A stretch of 64,000 bases of DNA from assembly GCF_000422865.1 (NCBI RefSeq), contig NZ_AUGW01000003.1:62001-126000 (forward strand), in the 5' to 3' direction. A program made the position numbers and the translations under genes. Source of the DNA: Oceanospirillum maris DSM 6286. Lineage in GTDB: Bacteria; Pseudomonadota; Gammaproteobacteria; Pseudomonadales; Halomonadaceae. The notes under the pieces are model-generated. The model had not been told where the DNA came from. It worked only from the letters and a program-made list of their open reading frames with translations, and ran no database searches. This document shows positions 8,719-17,938 of the stretch, in pieces (position 1 is the stretch's first letter; the number at the start of each line of letters is the position of its first letter).

Positions 8719-10182
8719 CTAATAAGGACGTTCCAGTTCACCGGTTTCAACAAAAACGCTTTTGGTTTGAGTGTAGTGGTATAGGGTTTCGATACCGTTC
8801 TCACGACCCACACCCGATAATTTATAGCCCCCAACAGGCATCTCTGCTGGAGAAGCCCCCCATGTATTAATCCAGCAAATACCGGCTTGAAGTCGATTAA
8901 TAACCCGATGGGCACGGCCTAGATCTTTGGTAAATACACCCGCCGCAAGGCCAAATTCGGTGTTATTGGCACGGGCCACAACCTCATCCTCATCGCTAAA
9001 ACGCAGTACCGACATCACAGGACCAAAGATCTCGTCGATCACTTGAGGCATATCATCGGTGCAATCAGCAAAAACGGTTGGCTTAACAAAAGCGCCTTGA
9101 TCAAGACCGTTTTCTGTGGCTTGCTCGCCACCGCAGATTAAGCGTGCGCCAGCTTGTTTGGCCGCTTCGATATAACCAAGAACTTTCTGCATATGGTCTT
9201 TGGAGATTAAGGCACCCACCTGAGTATCAGGGTGTGTTGGATCACCAATAATCATCCGCTCGGTACGGATTTTTAACTCATCAAGGAAGGTATCGTAGAG
9301 GCTGTCGTGGACAAAAACGCGGGTGCCGTTGGTGCAGACTTCACCCTGAGTATAGAAGTTTGCCAGCATAGCACCGGATACGGCTTGCTCAACCGGAGTG
9401 TCAGGGAAGATGATCAAAGGCGATTTACCGCCTAGTTCCATCGTTACCTGTTTCAAGGTTTTAGCAGAATCTCCCATCACCGCTTTACCGGTACCGCATT
9501 CACCGGTGAAGGATACTTTTGCAATCTCAGGGTGAGCGGTCAACATCTGACCAACGCGAGCATCCCCTTGAATCACATTAAAAACACCATCCGGTACGCC
9601 TGCTTCCGTATAGATTTCTGCCAACTTTAATACGCTTAACGGGGTTTCTTCCGAAGGCTTAAAGATCATCGCGTTACCTGCTGCCAATGCAGGAGCTGAT
9701 TTCCAGCAGGCGATCTGAATCGGATAATTCCAAGCACCGATACCGGCACAAATACCCAAGGGTTCTCGGCGGGTGTAGAAGAAGTTTTGCTCATTCAGCT
9801 GCTGATAATCACCCTGAATTTTATCCGCCAGACCGGCGTAATATTCGATCACATCCGCACCGGTGACAATATCTACACAGTTCGCTTCTTGAATCGGCTT
9901 ACCGGTATCCAACACTTCCAACAGAGCCAGTTCATCATTGCGCTCACGCAGTAGCGCAACGGCTTTATGTAAAATACGGCTACGCTCAATACCGGTCATC
10001 GCCGCCCACTCAGCCTGACCTTTTTTCGCCGATTCAACGGCTGCGGCCATCGTACCGCTATCAGCTTGAGCAATCGTTGCGATAACATCGCCATTGGCTG
10101 GGTTGATACTGTTAAAGGTTTCCGCTGGCGCTTCTGTCGCATAGCGGCCATTGATGTAGTGCTGTGTTAGCGATGCAGTCAT
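8719..10182 (-). CDS. betB: Betaine aldehyde dehydrogenase (BetB)
   Basis: This 487-residue NAD(P)-dependent aldehyde dehydrogenase converts betaine aldehyde to glycine betaine in the cytoplasm. The catalytic Cys lies in [12 protein letters not shown] and the general-base Glu in the MELGGKSPL motif; the C-terminal segment has the [15 protein letters not shown] motif of BetB enzymes. I chose the ATG at 10182 because the resulting N-terminus and length match BetB; the longer in-frame start would add 19 unlikely residues. The upstream Shine-Dalgarno is weak. It lies between betI and betA. Confidence 0.95.
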   Translation of the reverse strand: MTASLTQHYINGRYATEAPAETFNSINPANGDVIATIAQADSGTMAAAVESAKKGQAEWAAMTGIERSRILHKAVALLRERNDELALLEVLDTGKPIQEANCVDIVTGADVIEYYAGLADKIQGDYQQLNEQNFFYTRREPLGICAGIGAWNYPIQIACWKSAPALAAGNAMIFKPSEETPLSVLKLAEIYTEAGVPDGVFNVIQGDARVGQMLTAHPEIAKVSFTGECGTGKAVMGDSAKTLKQVTMELGGKSPLIIFPDTPVEQAVSGAMLANFYTQGEVCTNGTRVFVHDSLYDTFLDELKIRTERMIIGDPTHPDTQVGALISKDHMQKVLGYIEAAKQAGARLICGGEQATENGLDQGAFVKPTVFADCTDDMPQVIDEIFGPVMSVLRFSDEDEVVARANNTEFGLAAGVFTKDLGRAHRVINRLQAGICWINTWGASPAEMPVGGYKLSGVGRENGIETLYHYTQTKSVFVETGELERPY

Positions 10183-10277
10183 AGGATCTAAACCTGATAA
10201 GTCGATGTGAAAATAGATGTTATATACGCCGTTACGCAATAGAGGCTAACAGTGACGGATAACCGATCAACGTCGCT

Positions 10278-10904
10278 TTAATTATGCGGGTCGCAACTGC
10301 TTAAGTAATCTTGCCAAACAGAATCCGGTAGCCGGTGCTTGAGGTAATCCAAAATCAAGCGTTCCGCCAATGCCTTGTCGATACCATTAGGGGAAAGTGC
10401 GCCCCGTAGCCAAATTCCGTCGATTAACGCCGCAACGCCTTGGGCGATAAAAGCCGCCTCATCATGGCTAACCACTTGCTTAAGCTCATAACGCAAATAA
10501 GAGAGCAGTCGTTGCTCATTAACTCGCTGTAAGCGATGGAGCTGAGGCTTATGCATGGAATGAGACCAAAATGTCAGCCACGTTTTTACAACCTTGCTAT
10601 CTAATTGCTTAGGGTCAAAATTACCTTCTACCACCGCAATAATACGGGTAAGCACATTGTCATTTTTAACTTGAGCCAGCCGCTCACTAATCGCCGCAGC
10701 AAGATCCCGTAGCACAAAGCGCATGGTTGCTTCTAGCAAACCATCTTTTCCACCGAAGTAATGATTAATAATCGCAGGGGATACGCCCGCATATTTCGCG
10801 ATCATCGCGACACTGGCCCTGTGTAAACCCACATCGTTAACCGCTTCCATCGTGGCATTAATCAACTGTGGCCTACGGATTTCAGGCATGCCTACTTTTG
10901 GCAT
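10278..10904 (-). CDS. betI: TetR-family choline-responsive repressor (BetI)
   Basis: This 208-residue protein opens with a TetR-type DNA-binding domain (residues about 9-60; helix-turn-helix around VAMIAKYAGVSPAIINHYFGGKDG), followed by a helical ligand domain. BetI represses its own operon, and choline relieves this. It is the first gene of the betIBA-choXWV transcript, 95 nt before betB. A candidate operator lies 23 nt upstream of the start codon (10927-10946). Confidence 0.93.
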   Translation of the reverse strand: MPKVGMPEIRRPQLINATMEAVNDVGLHRASVAMIAKYAGVSPAIINHYFGGKDGLLEATMRFVLRDLAAAISERLAQVKNDNVLTRIIAVVEGNFDPKQLDSKVVKTWLTFWSHSMHKPQLHRLQRVNEQRLLSYLRYELKQVVSHDEAAFIAQGVAALIDGIWLRGALSPNGIDKALAERLILDYLKHRLPDSVWQDYLSSCDPHN

Positions 10905-10926
10905 TTAACCGGCTCCCTGTTTTTTC

Positions 10927-10946
10927 TTAAATGAACGTTTAATTAA
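10927..10946. promoter_or_regulatory. Candidate BetI operator
   Basis: TTAAATGAACGTTTAATTAA is an imperfect palindrome in which 16 of 20 positions match the reverse complement, centred on AACGTT. From memory it resembles the TGAACGT-centred operator of E. coli BetI. Its place just upstream of betI fits autoregulation of the operon. Confidence 0.5.
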
Positions 10947-11275
10947 AAATGACAGATTAACGGCAACCCTGCAAGCAAAAAATCATTAGTGGTCTAATCT
11001 AATAAAAAGCAGATAAAGTAAAATGAAGACAAAATCTGGAAATGATCAGCTAAAATCTTAAAAATGTGGTTATGGTGGTAAATATTAGAATTCGTATCTT
11101 TTAATAGATACTTTTGCGATTAAAGGATTTTATAAGTACCTTAATACAAAACAAGATAAGACAGAGCAGGGTAAAAAGCCTAACGGGACAAGAAAAAACA
11201 GAGGAATAGAAGATCATATAATGAGAGAAAACGAGAGAAGACATGAAAAAAAGCGAGAAAGAGAAAGCCTATAAA
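10947..11275. other. Non-coding region upstream of betI
   Basis: This AT- and purine-rich stretch, with no supported gene, separates the bet operon from rluF. It should contain the bet promoter. Positions 11200-11265 are unusually purine-rich on the plus strand (repeated GAGAAA-like units) with no recognisable function. Confidence 0.4.
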
Positions 11276-11299
11276 AAAGGCCTGAATATTCAGGCCTTT
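11276..11299 (-). terminator. Rho-independent terminator of rluF
   Basis: This is a perfect 24-nt palindrome: AAAGGCCTGAAT and its exact reverse complement. It is followed on the minus strand by a T run, and lies 28 nt after the rluF stop. Confidence 0.85.
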
Positions 11300-11327
11300 G
11301 ATAGGGTAGAAAAGATATGGCAAAAAA

Positions 11328-12404
11328 TCAGCCCCGACGAGCGGGCTTTTTACCTTTAGATACAGCGCCGCCTACTCGCTTAGCTTTAGCAACCCCAGCT
11401 CTACCACCAGCAGCAGGTCTACCGGCGCTTTTTACGGTAGGTCTACCCGCACCTTTTCCGGCAGCAGGCCGCTTGCCTTTTGCTGCAGTTTTTCCAGCCC
11501 CCTTTACAGCAGGTTTGCCCGCACCTTTGGCCGTACCCCTTCCGGTAACAGGTCGCTTACTTGTTCCTTTAGCGTTTTGGCCCTGACCGCTTCCGCGATT
11601 GCCTGAATGACGGTTACTGTTCTTACTATTATTACTGTTACTACTAGACGGTCGCTGCTTACGTCTACCTTCCGGTGCTTCTGAAGAGGAGTTCTCGACC
11701 GATTTCAGTAGGGTGCTAAGTTCTTCTTCGGTTAGATCACGCCAGTCACCAACGGCTAGCCCTTTCAAGCTAACGTTCATAATACGTACCCGCTCAAGCT
11801 TGACCACATCATAGCCAAAGTATTCACACATACGACGAATCTGGCGGTTTAACCCCTGAACTAACGTCATGCGAATCACGTTAGGCGCTTCCTTGATGAC
11901 TGGGCATTTTTTCGTCATGGTTCCAAGAATCGGCACACCATTACCCAATCCCAACACCGCTTCGTCACTAATAGGGCGATCCAGTGTTATGAGGTATTCT
12001 TTCTCATGATTATTGCCCGCCCGCAGCACCTTGTTAACCAGATCGCCATTACTGGTCAAAAAGATTAAGCCCTGGGAGTCTTTATCAAGTCGGCCTATGG
12101 GGAAAATACGGGTACTGTGATTTACAAAGTCGACGATATTGTCTTTTTCTGTACTCTCGGTCGTACTGACAATACCGACAGGTTTGTTCACGGCGATAAA
12201 GATAAAGTCATCGTGCTCTGGCGGTTCAATAAGCTGACCGTTGACCTTAACCGTATCACCGTGACTCACTTTGTCTCCGATTTGAGCACGCTTACCATTA
12301 ATATAGACGTTACCTTGCTCAATAAAACGATCCGCATCTCGGCGGGAGCAGATACCGCTTTCACTGATGTATTTATTTAATCGGGTCAAAGAAAGATTCA
12401 GCAT
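11328..12404 (-). CDS. rluF: 23S rRNA pseudouridine synthase RluF with long basic tail
   Basis: This enzyme isomerises uridine (U2604 in E. coli numbering) in 23S rRNA to pseudouridine. An S4 RNA-binding domain (residues about 8-65; [19 protein letters not shown]) is followed by the RsuA/RluF catalytic domain with catalytic Asp in [10 protein letters not shown] and [14 protein letters not shown] near the end of the fold. The match to E. coli RluF is close throughout the catalytic part. After about residue 236 comes a 122-residue low-complexity tail, first Ser/Asn-rich, then repeats of Lys/Ala/Gly/Pro resembling histone H1 ([15 protein letters not shown]). E. coli RluF also has a basic tail but a much shorter one. 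Expressed alone; strong terminator downstream. Confidence 0.95.
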   Translation of the reverse strand: MLNLSLTRLNKYISESGICSRRDADRFIEQGNVYINGKRAQIGDKVSHGDTVKVNGQLIEPPEHDDFIFIAVNKPVGIVSTTESTEKDNIVDFVNHSTRIFPIGRLDKDSQGLIFLTSNGDLVNKVLRAGNNHEKEYLITLDRPISDEAVLGLGNGVPILGTMTKKCPVIKEAPNVIRMTLVQGLNRQIRRMCEYFGYDVVKLERVRIMNVSLKGLAVGDWRDLTEEELSTLLKSVENSSSEAPEGRRKQRPSSSNSNNSKNSNRHSGNRGSGQGQNAKGTSKRPVTGRGTAKGAGKPAVKGAGKTAAKGKRPAAGKGAGRPTVKSAGRPAAGGRAGVAKAKRVGGAVSKGKKPARRG

Positions 12405-12587
12405 ATAAAGTCATCTTAAAACAGTGGAAAATGCAGGCTTAGCGACAGAAAAATAGGACAAGACACACAGCCAGAGCGAAGACGGCTAAGGATATAGCAG
12501 TTGCGATAAATTGCCAGTCTGGCCGGTGCCTATATTGATTCTGTCAAAAGATGCATTTTTTGGCTATTTGATCGATTTAGTCAAACG

Positions 12588-12938
12588 CTAAACTCCGCCA
12601 ACAGCTTTCGGGTTTGGCCCAAATTTATTATCGTCATGGCTATCTTTAACAAAGAAAACAATGAGTACGATAGCGCCAATTAAGGGAACAAGTAAGATCA
12701 ACTGCCACCAGCCAGAGCGACCAGTATCGTGCAGCCTTCTTGCTCCAACACTGATCGTTGGAACAAATAAACCAAGAGCAAAAATAGTTGAAAATACCGG
12801 CGCACCTATAACCGTATCGACTACCGTTAATACGATATAGAAAATAAAATAGAAGAGATAAAACATCCAATATTCTTTTCTTGTGCTACGCCCGTTAAAA
12901 TCTGCGTACTGCTTAAGTGCTTTAATAAAATATTCCAT
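12588..12938 (-). CDS. DUF805 small membrane protein
   Basis: This 116-residue inner-membrane protein has the DUF805 pattern: the N-terminal YADFNGRSTRKEYWMF motif, hydrophobic segments (about residues 24-42, 48-66, 80-100), RRLHDTGRSGWW in the middle, and a short polar C-terminus ending in the GPNP segment. E. coli YhaH and YiiR belong to the same family; the function is unknown. It stands alone between rluF and the NADH dehydrogenase gene. Confidence 0.88.
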   Translation of the reverse strand: MEYFIKALKQYADFNGRSTRKEYWMFYLFYFIFYIVLTVVDTVIGAPVFSTIFALGLFVPTISVGARRLHDTGRSGWWQLILLVPLIGAIVLIVFFVKDSHDDNKFGPNPKAVGGV

Positions 12939-13284
12939 TTCTAATTTTCCTTGCCTTTAACAAATAATGTTTAGAACCTAAAGCTACAAATGGTTGTAGA
13001 TGAAACGATCTTCTTTATGCGGATATTGATCCATGCACGAAAACAAATAAAAATTTGTATATCGAGACAGACACAAGGAAGGGATTGATTAGAAAGGAAA
13101 ATTCCATTTTCTGATCTCACGGCTTCCATGCTAAACGCGCTATTTTGTTCTCTGCCTTAAGAACGTCTATGAGCTTATTACCTTAAGCACATACTCCATA
13201 AATCCTTTGCCCTGTATACTACACTAAGCCTAATTACTAGGACAGTTGTGAAAAACAATAGACTATAAATTAGTTATAAATTAA
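12939..13284. other. Non-coding region between DUF805 and ndh terminator
   Basis: No supported gene is visible. It presumably holds the DUF805 promoter near its left end. CACTGA/TCAGTG, a short perfect hairpin just beyond it at 13344-13357, lies between the ndh stop and the ndh terminator. Confidence 0.35.
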
Positions 13285-13311
13285 AAAGCCGAATATCAAA
13301 TATTCGGCTTT
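13285..13311 (-). terminator. Terminator of ndh
   Basis: AAAGCCGAATAT pairs perfectly with ATATTCGGCTTT around a CAA loop; on the minus strand it ends in five Ts. It lies about 90 nt after the ndh stop. Confidence 0.75.
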
Positions 13312-13400
13312 AAATAAGAACTAACAAAGTCATCAACATCATGCACTGACATCAGTGTAGTGCTTTAATGCTTATGCGCTAGGATTATGGAACCCTATAA

Positions 13401-14690
13401 CTAATGCAGTTTCATCTTAGGTCGTACTACTTTGCCTAACTTTTCTGCCAAAATCACCATAATGGCTTTAGGCCAGCCGTGAATTGCAATTTGATGCATA
13501 CGGTACAACGAAATATAAACAAACCGTGCAATCCGCCCTTCAATAAACATACGATCACCGGTTAGGTTACCCATCAAGCTGCCAACCGTGCTATAGCGAC
13601 TTAAGTTAACCAATGAGCCGTGGTCTTTATACAGATACGGTTGCTGAGGTTCATTTTTATACACGGCGCTAATATTACGAAATACGCAGCTGGCCATCTG
13701 GTGGGCCGATTGCGCCCTAGGAGGCACAAAGGAGCCATCCGGCAGTTCACAGGCACAGCAATCACCAATAACCCAGATATCATCAAAACCTTTTGCTTGC
13801 AGCGTCGGATGCACTAAAATTTGATTATTGCGAGTGGTCTCAAAGAGGCCCAACTGACGGATAAAATCAGGGGCTTTTACTCCCGCCGCCCAGATCATCA
13901 TATCGGCGCTAATGGCTTCACCATCAGCGGTAACAAAGCCGTCTTTGTTAGCAGAAGCGACTCGCACCGATTCCCTTACTTTTACGCCAAGACGAACAAG
14001 CTCTTTGCGGGCAGAAAGGGAGATACGATCGGGCAGAGCGGGAAGAATCTTTGGCCCTGCTTCAATCAGGCTGATCTTAAGCTGCTTGGCAGTCATTTGC
14101 GGCAAACCATAAGATTTTAGTAGGTCAGTCACGTGATAAAGCTCTGCTGATAGCTCCACCCCTGTTGCACCGGCACCAACAATAGCGATATTTAACTCTT
14201 CATCTGTCGCTTTCTGATTAATACGCAAAAAATTGTTGATCAGCGCATGATGGAAACGCTCCGCCTGAGCATGGGAGTCTAAGAAATAACAGTGTTCGGC
14301 AACACCTTCGGTGCCAAAATCATTGCTTACGCTACCGATACTCAGCACTAGCTTATCGTAGGAGATATGCCGTTCGGGCAAGACTTGATCACCGTCACTA
14401 TCAAAAGAGGCGGCTAACGTGACCCTTTTTGCAACAGCATCAAGCTTACAGAACTCTCCTAGCTGAAAATTATAGCTGTGCCTTGCAGCATGTGCGTGGT
14501 ACACAACACCATCGATACTGGTATCCAGAGACCCCGTCGCAACTTCATGCAGTAGAGGCTTCCAAATATGAGTCCTGTTTTTATCGACTAGGGTTACTTT
14601 TGCCTTACCCTTGCGCCCAAAACGACGCCCCAACTGCGTTGCTAGCTCTAAGCCGCCAGCACCGCCCCCGATAATAAGAATATGTTCCAT
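13401..14690 (-). CDS. ndh: Type II NADH dehydrogenase (NDH-2)
   Basis: This 429-residue flavoprotein passes electrons from NADH to quinone at the inner membrane without pumping protons. Two dinucleotide-binding folds are visible: FAD motif ILIIGGGAGGLEL at the N-terminus and NADH motif IAIVGAGATGVELSAEL at about residue 168. The conserved WAAGVKAPDF and WVIGDCCACELPDG segments and the PRAQSAHQMA motif are typical of Ndh. The C-terminal part (RFVYISLYRMHQIAIHGW) is the amphipathic membrane-binding region. Divergent from the acyltransferase gene across about 180 nt. Confidence 0.94.
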   Translation of the reverse strand: MEHILIIGGGAGGLELATQLGRRFGRKGKAKVTLVDKNRTHIWKPLLHEVATGSLDTSIDGVVYHAHAARHSYNFQLGEFCKLDAVAKRVTLAASFDSDGDQVLPERHISYDKLVLSIGSVSNDFGTEGVAEHCYFLDSHAQAERFHHALINNFLRINQKATDEELNIAIVGAGATGVELSAELYHVTDLLKSYGLPQMTAKQLKISLIEAGPKILPALPDRISLSARKELVRLGVKVRESVRVASANKDGFVTADGEAISADMMIWAAGVKAPDFIRQLGLFETTRNNQILVHPTLQAKGFDDIWVIGDCCACELPDGSFVPPRAQSAHQMASCVFRNISAVYKNEPQQPYLYKDHGSLVNLSRYSTVGSLMGNLTGDRMFIEGRIARFVYISLYRMHQIAIHGWPKAIMVILAEKLGKVVRPKMKLH

Positions 14691-14871
14691 GATTTTTTCC
14701 TTACTAATGATATGGGGCTAAACAACCTTATGTTATTTACGCCCATATCATCAATGAGTTGCCGCGTCTCATTAAAGATCAGGTTCTAGCTGTCGATGGC
14801 CTGCGGACTCTATATAATAGCGCCTATTGATGGTCAGACTGATATACCTTTAACCGGATTTTCATAGCCCT

Positions 14872-15438
14872 ATGCCAAAAACGATATTCACGACTCCTGT
14901 TGTTCGTCATTTATTTTACGGACTATCCGTTATTATTTTAAAACTGGCGGGGTGGAAGGCTATAGGAAACCGCGACAGCATTCCCGATAAAGCCGTATTT
15001 GTCGCGGCACCTCATACCACTAACTGGGATCTGCCCTTTGCTTTAATGCTGTCTTTCCAACTAAAGCTGCCTATTTACTGGATGGGGAAAGCCTCTATCT
15101 TTAGGTTCCCATTTGGCCGCTTAATGCGCTGGTTTGGAGGGATTCCCGTAGAGCGTAATCGGTCAACTAATTTGGTTGATGGGATGATTGCGCAATTTGA
15201 TCGGACAGAATCGTTATTGCTGGTTATTGCACCAGAGGGGACGCGCAAAAATGTTGGCGAGTGGAAAAGTGGTTTCTACCATATGGCTCACGGTGCAAAA
15301 GTACCGCTGGTGTTAGGTTTTGTAGACTACCCTAATAAACAAGGTGGCGTAGGGCCGTTGTTTTATACCACCGGAGATTACAACGCAGATTTAAAAGAGA
15401 TTAAAACCTTTTACCAGCCATTCAAGGGCAAACATTAG
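14872..15438 (+). CDS. PlsC-like 1-acylglycerol-3-phosphate acyltransferase family protein
   Basis: This 188-residue protein has the acyltransferase motifs in order: HTTNWD (the H-x4-D catalytic motif, about residues 47-52), GGIPVERN, and PEGTRK near residue 122. It is shorter than PlsC and belongs to a compact subgroup of lysophospholipid acyltransferase-like proteins whose acceptor is not established. A hydrophobic N-terminal stretch suggests membrane association. It is a single gene, divergent from ndh and convergent with the DUF1275 gene. Confidence 0.82.
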   Translation: MPKTIFTTPVVRHLFYGLSVIILKLAGWKAIGNRDSIPDKAVFVAAPHTTNWDLPFALMLSFQLKLPIYWMGKASIFRFPFGRLMRWFGGIPVERNRSTNLVDGMIAQFDRTESLLLVIAPEGTRKNVGEWKSGFYHMAHGAKVPLVLGFVDYPNKQGGVGPLFYTTGDYNADLKEIKTFYQPFKGKH

Positions 15439-15497
15439 GTTCTGTTATTACCTTCCAAATTAAATATCACCTTCACATTAAATACTAAAACCCCAAA

Positions 15498-16193
15498 TTA
15501 AGACGACTTCTGGCGGTTCTCCAGTTTACGGTGATACTTGAACCAGTATTGACGGTACAGTCGGTAATTAAGCGATAAAAAAAGACAGATACCACTTGGT
15601 AATAAAAGCGCCTGAAAGCCGACATGCTCAAACAGCAGGCCACCGCAGGCACCCCCGAGCATAAAACCAGTGATTAAGAGCAAAAACAGTATGGCCTTGC
15701 GCTGGTCAAAGCCTTTACCTTTTAAAAAGCGTCCTAGCATAATACCCAAATCAGTCATGATACCGGTTAGGTGCGTTGTGCGAATCACCGCACCACTGTA
15801 AGTAGTGGCTAGCGCATTTTGCAAACCGCAAGCCGCCGATGCCAAATAATGCCCATACAGCTGCCCTTGATTCAAAAAGTAGATGGTTGCTAACAGCAGC
15901 AGTGCCTCAATCAATAGTAAAGAATCATAATGGCGACCTAATTTAAGCGAGTTACCATGAAGAAAAATCCCCGAAATCACAGCCCCGATAAGAAAGCTCA
16001 CTAACACCCCTAAAAGATGGATCGCATCTAAAGGTGAGGTTGACCAATGGGTTGCCATCAATGTGGCCGTGCCGGAAACATGGGATACAGCCTGATGCTT
16101 AAAACCTAGCAGGCCAACAGCATTAACACTGCCCGCTATAAATGCCAAAATAAAGGCACCATACTCAACCCACTTGGGTAATCGAGAGATCAA
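15498..16193 (-). CDS. DUF1275 (YoaK-like) membrane protein
   Basis: This 231-residue membrane protein has about six hydrophobic segments and the DUF1275 features AGSVNAVGLLGF, VSHVSGTATLMA near the N-terminus and RTTHLTGIMTDLGIMLGR in the middle. The function of the family is unknown. I place the start at a TTG at 16193 because a full GGAGG (16199-16203) sits 5 nt upstream. An in-frame GTG at 16205 overlaps that site and would lack its own. Convergent with the acyltransferase gene. Confidence 0.87.
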   Translation of the reverse strand: MISRLPKWVEYGAFILAFIAGSVNAVGLLGFKHQAVSHVSGTATLMATHWSTSPLDAIHLLGVLVSFLIGAVISGIFLHGNSLKLGRHYDSLLLIEALLLLATIYFLNQGQLYGHYLASAACGLQNALATTYSGAVIRTTHLTGIMTDLGIMLGRFLKGKGFDQRKAILFLLLITGFMLGGACGGLLFEHVGFQALLLPSGICLFLSLNYRLYRQYWFKYHRKLENRQKSS

Positions 16194-16339
16194 AACTACC
16201 TCCACAAATAAACATTACACCACCAGAGCTTGCGACAATATCCTATCAGGTGAGCGTTGTTGTAGCTTTGCCTTACCTAAATTCCTGTCCTGACAGCTAT
16301 TTCTAGCGTAACGCTACGTTTTGAGTGGGCTCTACGCTT

Positions 16340-17443
16340 TTAGCATGACCCTAGCTTTGGCGCCGTATCGGTATAAATACGGTTTCGACCGGCATGCTTA
16401 GCGGCATACAAGAGTTTGTCGGCTCGCTCCAATAAAATATCTTGGGGTTCTGCCTGTTTGGCCGCTATAAGGCCGGCACTAAAAGTAATAGAGCCATGGG
16501 CAAGCTCTGCTTCATTCAACTGGTCTGACAACTTTTGGTAACAGGTTAATGCCTGCTCTGAGCCAAACGGCAGCAATAAAACAAACTCCTCACCGCCTAA
16601 CCGTACGGCAAGTCCCTTATGTTCTAGCGCGATAGTATTCAATAAGCTTGAAAACTGACAAAGCACTTCATCCCCGTAACTATGCCCCCACTGATCATTC
16701 AACTTTTTGAAATGATCAAGATCCAATATACCTAAGGAAAATACGAGGCTTTCCTGTTGATAGTTACGAATATAACGGTCCATAGCTCGACGATTATGTA
16801 AACCTGTTAACGCATCTTGTTCCGACAGAACCCTAAGCTGTTGCGCCAAAGACTCTGCCTTATCGCGCTCTAATCGGTAGCGTTGAGAATAGCTTTTCAT
16901 CATCAGCAACAGCAATAAACAAGTAACGACAAAACTAAAGCTTAAATCCAACGCTTTAGCTAACCCGTTAGGGTAGGTAAACACAAGTTCAGGCCGGTAC
17001 AAATCTAGAAAAACTAAAGCTAACGGTGTGACAATGGTTAAAACTTGCCCGATTGTCCGGTAAACGCCAAAATCTCTAAAAGCAACACTAATATAGGCAA
17101 GGGTACAAAGGTTCAGAAAATAGGTTGGCCCAGAAAGTCCTGCATTATAAACCCAGTTGAAAGGCAAGGCGACTAGGGCCGTTAAAAAGATAAAAACGAT
17201 CGCCATTGTATGGTATTGACGTTGCCATCGAGAAAAATACCAAATAACAAGAGTTGTTAAAAAGACTGAAAACTGGATATAGACGAGTATAATATCAGAG
17301 GTTTTTAACAGAAAATTAAAAACACTACAGGCTAAGTAACCCACTCCGCCCAATAATAATACGCCGTGGTGAGTATGCTGGTAAGGTGAGAGTTTACTGC
17401 CTAGTAAAAAAAATAAAACTCGATCCTTGAAAGATTTTTGCAT
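16340..17443 (-). CDS. Membrane-bound diguanylate cyclase (GGDEF), no I-site
   Basis: This 367-residue protein has an N-terminal membrane domain of about six hydrophobic segments (residues about 25-190), a short coiled linker (RYRLERDKAESLAQQLRVL) and a C-terminal GGDEF domain starting at DALTGLHNRRAMD with active-site GGEEF. Such proteins make the second messenger cyclic di-GMP. Four residues that would be the RxxD inhibitory site read EHKG, so product inhibition is probably absent. The sensor part does not match a domain I can name. Single gene. Confidence 0.92.
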   Translation of the reverse strand: MQKSFKDRVLFFLLGSKLSPYQHTHHGVLLLGGVGYLACSVFNFLLKTSDIILVYIQFSVFLTTLVIWYFSRWQRQYHTMAIVFIFLTALVALPFNWVYNAGLSGPTYFLNLCTLAYISVAFRDFGVYRTIGQVLTIVTPLALVFLDLYRPELVFTYPNGLAKALDLSFSFVVTCLLLLLMMKSYSQRYRLERDKAESLAQQLRVLSEQDALTGLHNRRAMDRYIRNYQQESLVFSLGILDLDHFKKLNDQWGHSYGDEVLCQFSSLLNTIALEHKGLAVRLGGEEFVLLLPFGSEQALTCYQKLSDQLNEAELAHGSITFSAGLIAAKQAEPQDILLERADKLLYAAKHAGRNRIYTDTAPKLGSC

Positions 17444-17564
17444 CTTAAAGCCTTGCTAAATCGATGTCCGGTGAAATGCATCAACGGATCATCCTATTTT
17501 GAATGGCACCGGTTCATGCTGATGCTTAAAAAGCAAAAAACTATATCATAAATAAATGAAAAAC

Positions 17565-17732
17565 CTAATACTCAACGTTCCCCTTCGCCTCTAACTGCAA
17601 TTTCCGGTGAATATCTTTTACTACAAGCTCTAAGGCCTGTTCAGCGACCTTATTGCTAATAGCATTTTTTTCAAGTAGTTCAATTAAATCAACGGCAAGT
17701 TTTACATGGTCGGGAGCTGTCGACAATGACAT
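17565..17732 (-). CDS. YbaM-like small protein (DUF2496)
   Basis: This is a short 55-residue gene found by translating the minus strand of an otherwise empty interval. The product begins MSLSTAPDHVKLAVDLIELL, which closely resembles the start of E. coli YbaM, a DUF2496 protein of about 53 residues; the rest is a second helix with a charged C-terminus (VKDIHRKLQLEAKG). AGGA lies 6 nt upstream of the ATG. The function of the family is not known. It sits alone between the alcohol dehydrogenase and diguanylate cyclase genes. Confidence 0.82.
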   Translation of the reverse strand: MSLSTAPDHVKLAVDLIELLEKNAISNKVAEQALELVVKDIHRKLQLEAKGNVEY

Positions 17733-17883
17733 ATCGGTTCCTGCTTAAAATTCACTGATCGGTTAGTTCGGTTGGCTTATCATGCCGATGCTACCACAAA
17801 CATCAATAATGCTTTACCGCTATTAAGCATAAAATAATAAGCAAAAAATAGGCAAGGAAAAGTAAGAGGAGAAAAGAAAAGAG

Positions 17884-17921
17884 AAAACCCAACAAGCCAG
17901 CTAAGCTGACTTGTAGGTTTT
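17884..17921 (-). terminator. Terminator of the alcohol dehydrogenase gene
   Basis: A near-complete hairpin is formed by AAAACC, ACAAG and CAGC arms pairing with GCTG, CTTGT and GGTTTT around a 3-nt loop. On the minus strand it ends in a T-rich tract, 18 nt after the stop codon at 17939. Confidence 0.75.
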
Positions 17922-17938
17922 ATTACGGCGATTAAATA

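Noticed and set aside
16304-16316. Short TAGCGT-A-ACGCTA palindrome after the diguanylate cyclase stop
   Set aside because: Loop of one base, no T run, and too short to call a terminator or an operator.
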